Assembly (NCBI RefSeq): GCF_028826155.1
Contig: NZ_JAQGPN010000001.1
Span: forward strand, 1,431,501 to 1,495,500
DNA: 64,000 nt
Origin: Mesorhizobium shangrilense
Lineage (GTDB): Bacteria > Pseudomonadota > Alphaproteobacteria > Rhizobiales > Rhizobiaceae
Direction: 5' to 3'
Below the pieces are notes generated by a model, which made no database searches, had not been told where the DNA came from, and saw nothing but the letters and a program-made list of their open reading frames with translations. This document shows, piece by piece, positions 62,201 to 64,000 of this stretch (the stretch's first letter is position 1; each line of letters starts with the position of its first letter). The position numbers were made by a program, and so were the translations under genes.

Positions 62201-63343
62201 ATGGAAGTGAAAGAACTCAACGTTGGCCCGCCGACCCCGACGATCTTTTACGATCTCAATATGGGCAGCGCCTGGGCGCTCGCCGAAAATGCGCTCGACA
62301 GCCTCATGAGCGCCGGGGAAACCGCCTTTGAGCGTTTTGCACGAGGTGAGTTCCTCGAGCCGGAAGCGCTCGAAGCATATCGCGCAACACACCTGCCGGG
62401 AACGCGGCGCATCGGTGTGCGTGGTCGCGACACCGCAATTGTCTACCTGGAAGGGACGCTCGTGAAGCGCGAAAGTTGGCTGTCCCAGCTGCTCGGGCTC
62501 CCCACGTACGAAACCGTATTCCGGGATCTGCACGTCGTCGCCAACAACGACAACATCAAATCGATCGTCCTCTACATCGACTCGCCCGGCGGTGAAGTAC
62601 ACGGCTGCGGTGCTCTCGCCGAGGCCGTGTATGCACTGCGTGGCAAGAAGCCCGTCACCGCCTACGTCAGCGGCCAGGCCTGCTCAGCCGCATATTGGAT
62701 CGCCAGCGCTGCGGAACGTGTCGTTGTCAGCGACTCCGCCATGTTGGGCAGCATCGGCGTATCGATGACGCTAACCGACACGTCGAAGGCGGACGAAAAG
62801 CGAGGCATCAAGAGGTTCGAGTTCGTTTCTTCCAACGCGCCCAACAAGCGGCCGAAGCTCGATACGGAAGCCGGCAGGTCCGTCGTCCAGAAGATCGTGG
62901 ACGATCTCGCGGATGTTTTCATCAAGAGCGTCGCGAAACACCGCCGCGTCAGCACTCAGACTGTGGTCGACAAATTCGGCCAAGGCGGAGTTGAGGTTGG
63001 CGCCAATGCCGTCAAGGCAGGAATGGCGGACAACGTCGACCAATTCGAGAATGTCCTGGCAAGCGCACAGCGGCGGGCTGCGCCTCCAAGGGCGGCCGGC
63101 AGCAGCGGCCGCCAATCGCACCAATCGACGGACGCCAACGAGCCGACAGCAGCCGCGTCAGCCGTTCCTCACCGCTCCCCTGAAGAGGTCGCGAAGATGA
63201 TTGCCGATCACAAGGCGGCTCAGGCGGCCGAAGCTGCCCGGATTGAGGCGGAGAAGAAGACGAGGATCGACGCGCTTTGGAAGGCGGCAGTTGATCGCGT
63301 GAACGAAGGAATGGGGCCGCACGCAGTGAAATCCGATCACTAA
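62201..63343 (+). CDS. S49-family phage protease (SppA-like, capsid maturation type)
   Basis: The 380-residue protein has the S49 core: IKSIVLYIDSPGGEVHG, the Ser nucleophile region SGQACSAAYWIASAAERV (Ser in CSAAYW), and the Lys-containing segment SMTLTDTSKADEKRGIKRFEF. In phages these enzymes (lambda C-like) cleave scaffolding and portal proteins of the capsid. The C-terminal 100 residues are Ala/Gln/Glu-rich and coiled-coil-like (HKAAQAAEAARIEAEKK). CTGGAG precedes the start. Placement after tail genes is unusual, since capsid genes normally come first. Confidence 0.88.
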   Translation: MEVKELNVGPPTPTIFYDLNMGSAWALAENALDSLMSAGETAFERFARGEFLEPEALEAYRATHLPGTRRIGVRGRDTAIVYLEGTLVKRESWLSQLLGLPTYETVFRDLHVVANNDNIKSIVLYIDSPGGEVHGCGALAEAVYALRGKKPVTAYVSGQACSAAYWIASAAERVVVSDSAMLGSIGVSMTLTDTSKADEKRGIKRFEFVSSNAPNKRPKLDTEAGRSVVQKIVDDLADVFIKSVAKHRRVSTQTVVDKFGQGGVEVGANAVKAGMADNVDQFENVLASAQRRAAPPRAAGSSGRQSHQSTDANEPTAAASAVPHRSPEEVAKMIADHKAAQAAEAARIEAEKKTRIDALWKAAVDRVNEGMGPHAVKSDH

Positions 63344-63368
63344 CAACACAATCCATACGGAGAACGAA

Positions 63369-63542
63369 ATGAACCACCTCGAGAAGTACCTGCCGAAGCC
63401 GAAAAACCCGTCGGCTCAAGCTGTCCAGCGCGACCGCGATCTCTGGGACAAGGCCGTCTCCAGGGTGAACGGAACTCCCCGTGACACTGCCAAGGATGAA
63501 GCCCGGAATGACGACGGCACCGGCCGTCTCAACAACCGCTAA
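63369..63542 (+). CDS. Small charged protein in phage module
   Basis: A 57-residue frame (MNHLEKYLPKPKNPSAQAVQ, then RDRDLWDKAVSRVNGTPRDTAKDEARNDDGTGRLNNR) starts with GGAG upstream and ends 30 nt before the next gene. It is highly charged and probably partly disordered. The phrase DKAVSRVN resembles WKAAVDRVN at the end of the preceding protease, hinting at a split or duplicated module. Function unknown. Confidence 0.65.
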   Translation: MNHLEKYLPKPKNPSAQAVQRDRDLWDKAVSRVNGTPRDTAKDEARNDDGTGRLNNR

Positions 63543-63572
63543 TCGCCAATAGGACAAAGGAGAGCTCCCAAA

Positions 63573-64000
63573 ATGTCCCTCATCGATAATCTCATCCCAA
63601 AGCGCCGTGGCCGTCCGTCGAAGGCGGTCGCAGATGCCAATGCCGCCGTCGAGCGGCTGAGCAAGGATCTCGACAGGCTACAGGCCAAGCGCGAGGAACT
63701 GGCGTCTCGCTATGACGAGGCGCGGGCGTCCCTCGACAGGGCGAAAGAGCAACGGCGTGCCGCACTGGCGTCAGAGCCGACCGCCGACGTCACCTCGCTC
63801 TCGCGGACGGTGCGTGACGCCGAGGATCAGACCCAAATGTACGCGGATGCGCTTAGCGACGTCGAGAACCAGATCTCAGCCGTGACCGCCGAGCGCGAGG
63901 CGCAAGATCTGGCCGGGAAGCGCGAGCAGGTCGCGAACCACTTCGAGGGTATCGCCGACGCGGTGGACGAAGCCGCGGCAGAACTCGAGAAGGCGGTCAC
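63573..64000 (+). CDS. Coiled-coil protein in phage module (3' end outside window)
   Basis: From ATG 63573, with AAGGAG about 9 nt upstream, the visible 142 residues begin MSLIDNLIPKRRGRPSKA and continue as a long coiled coil (VERLSKDLDRLQAKREELASRYDEA, LSDVENQISAVTAEREAQD). Position after an S49 protease suggests a scaffolding or head-related protein, but the charged GRPSK tract also recalls DNA-binding AT-hook-like basic motifs. The frame is open at the window end. Confidence 0.7.
   Translation, partial: MSLIDNLIPKRRGRPSKAVADANAAVERLSKDLDRLQAKREELASRYDEARASLDRAKEQRRAALASEPTADVTSLSRTVRDAEDQTQMYADALSDVENQISAVTAEREAQDLAGKREQVANHFEGIADAVDEAAAELEKAV

Larger units (their letters stand above)
59055..64000 (+). 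mobile_element. Phage-derived module adjoining tRNA-Glu (left end; continues beyond window)
   Basis: All genes are on the plus strand and closely packed. In order they are a tail assembly chaperone with -1 frameshift extension, a tape-measure-like protein, a two-helix membrane peptide, an S49 protease, a 57-residue charged protein, and a partial coiled-coil protein. The block starts within 325 bp of an intact tRNA-Glu, and the first 300 bp are richer in A/T than the rest of the window. No integrase, repressor, terminase, portal, sheath or tube gene lies in the visible part. It could be a decayed prophage, a phage satellite, or a mosaic with the missing genes further right. Confidence 0.7.

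Overview
The window is chromosomal DNA of an alphaproteobacterium of the Rhizobiales, most likely a Phyllobacteriaceae/Mesorhizobium-type genome. This is judged from its high GC content, the gene order rplU-rpmA-GNAT-obg-proB-proA-nadD-rsfS-rlmH-envC-ctpA-divergent polysaccharide deacetylase-rppH, and the PhyR/NepR/EcfG general stress locus. The species cannot be named from the sequence alone.

Layout. (1) 0-6.5 kb is an accessory block: a secreted protein, a formylglycine-generating enzyme (FGE), an HdeD-like membrane protein, an exported HAD phosphatase, and a CadC/ToxR-like membrane regulator with TPRs. Four copies of one 16-19 bp motif sit in the same orientation upstream of four transcription units, which suggests an undescribed regulon. 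(2) 6.5-13.5 kb holds an envelope thiol/peptidoglycan module (dsbD, TlpA-like, DsbA-like, two L,D-transpeptidases) around an OmpR/QseBC-type two-component system. Two perfect CTTAAG-N5-CTTAAG boxes lie in its two divergent gaps. (3) 13.5-18.7 kb is the prkA-yeaH-spoVR operon with a long structured leader. (4) 18.7-26.5 kb has a rhodanese, a peptide-type ABC transporter whose binding protein is encoded convergently, and an RTX-type protein. (5) 26.6-40.6 kb is core housekeeping: tRNA-Ser, ribosomal proteins L21/L27, Obg, proline synthesis, NAD synthesis, ribosome factors, cell-envelope proteases and RppH. (6) 40.6-49.6 kb is the general stress response locus: two HWE-family kinases, DUF1328, PhyR, NepR, EcfG, a single-domain receiver, a Crp/Fnr regulator, an AI-2E-family permease and a double PRC-barrel protein. 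Six canonical GGAAC-N16/17-CGTT promoters can be read directly here. (7) 49.6-52.7 kb is a sugar-acid locus (SDR, mannonate dehydratase, SMP-30 lactonase). (8) 52.8-58.9 kb contains purA, a membrane-anchored protein of unknown function, rpoH, rluD and two small genes.

From 59.05 kb to the end a phage-derived module starts directly after an intact tRNA-Glu. It has a tail assembly chaperone with a T_TTT_TTG slippery site and a -1 frame extension, a tape-measure-like protein, a two-helix membrane peptide, an S49 capsid-type protease, and small coiled-coil or charged proteins. No integrase, terminase, portal or tail tube is visible, and tail genes precede the capsid protease, so the element is either mosaic/decayed or an unusual island whose remainder lies beyond the window.

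The strongest candidates for new biology are the motif-linked FGE/HAD/TPR-regulator cluster at 0.4-6.5 kb and the reordered tail/protease module at 59-64 kb. The EcfG and CTTAAG regulons are well supported but match known regulatory themes.
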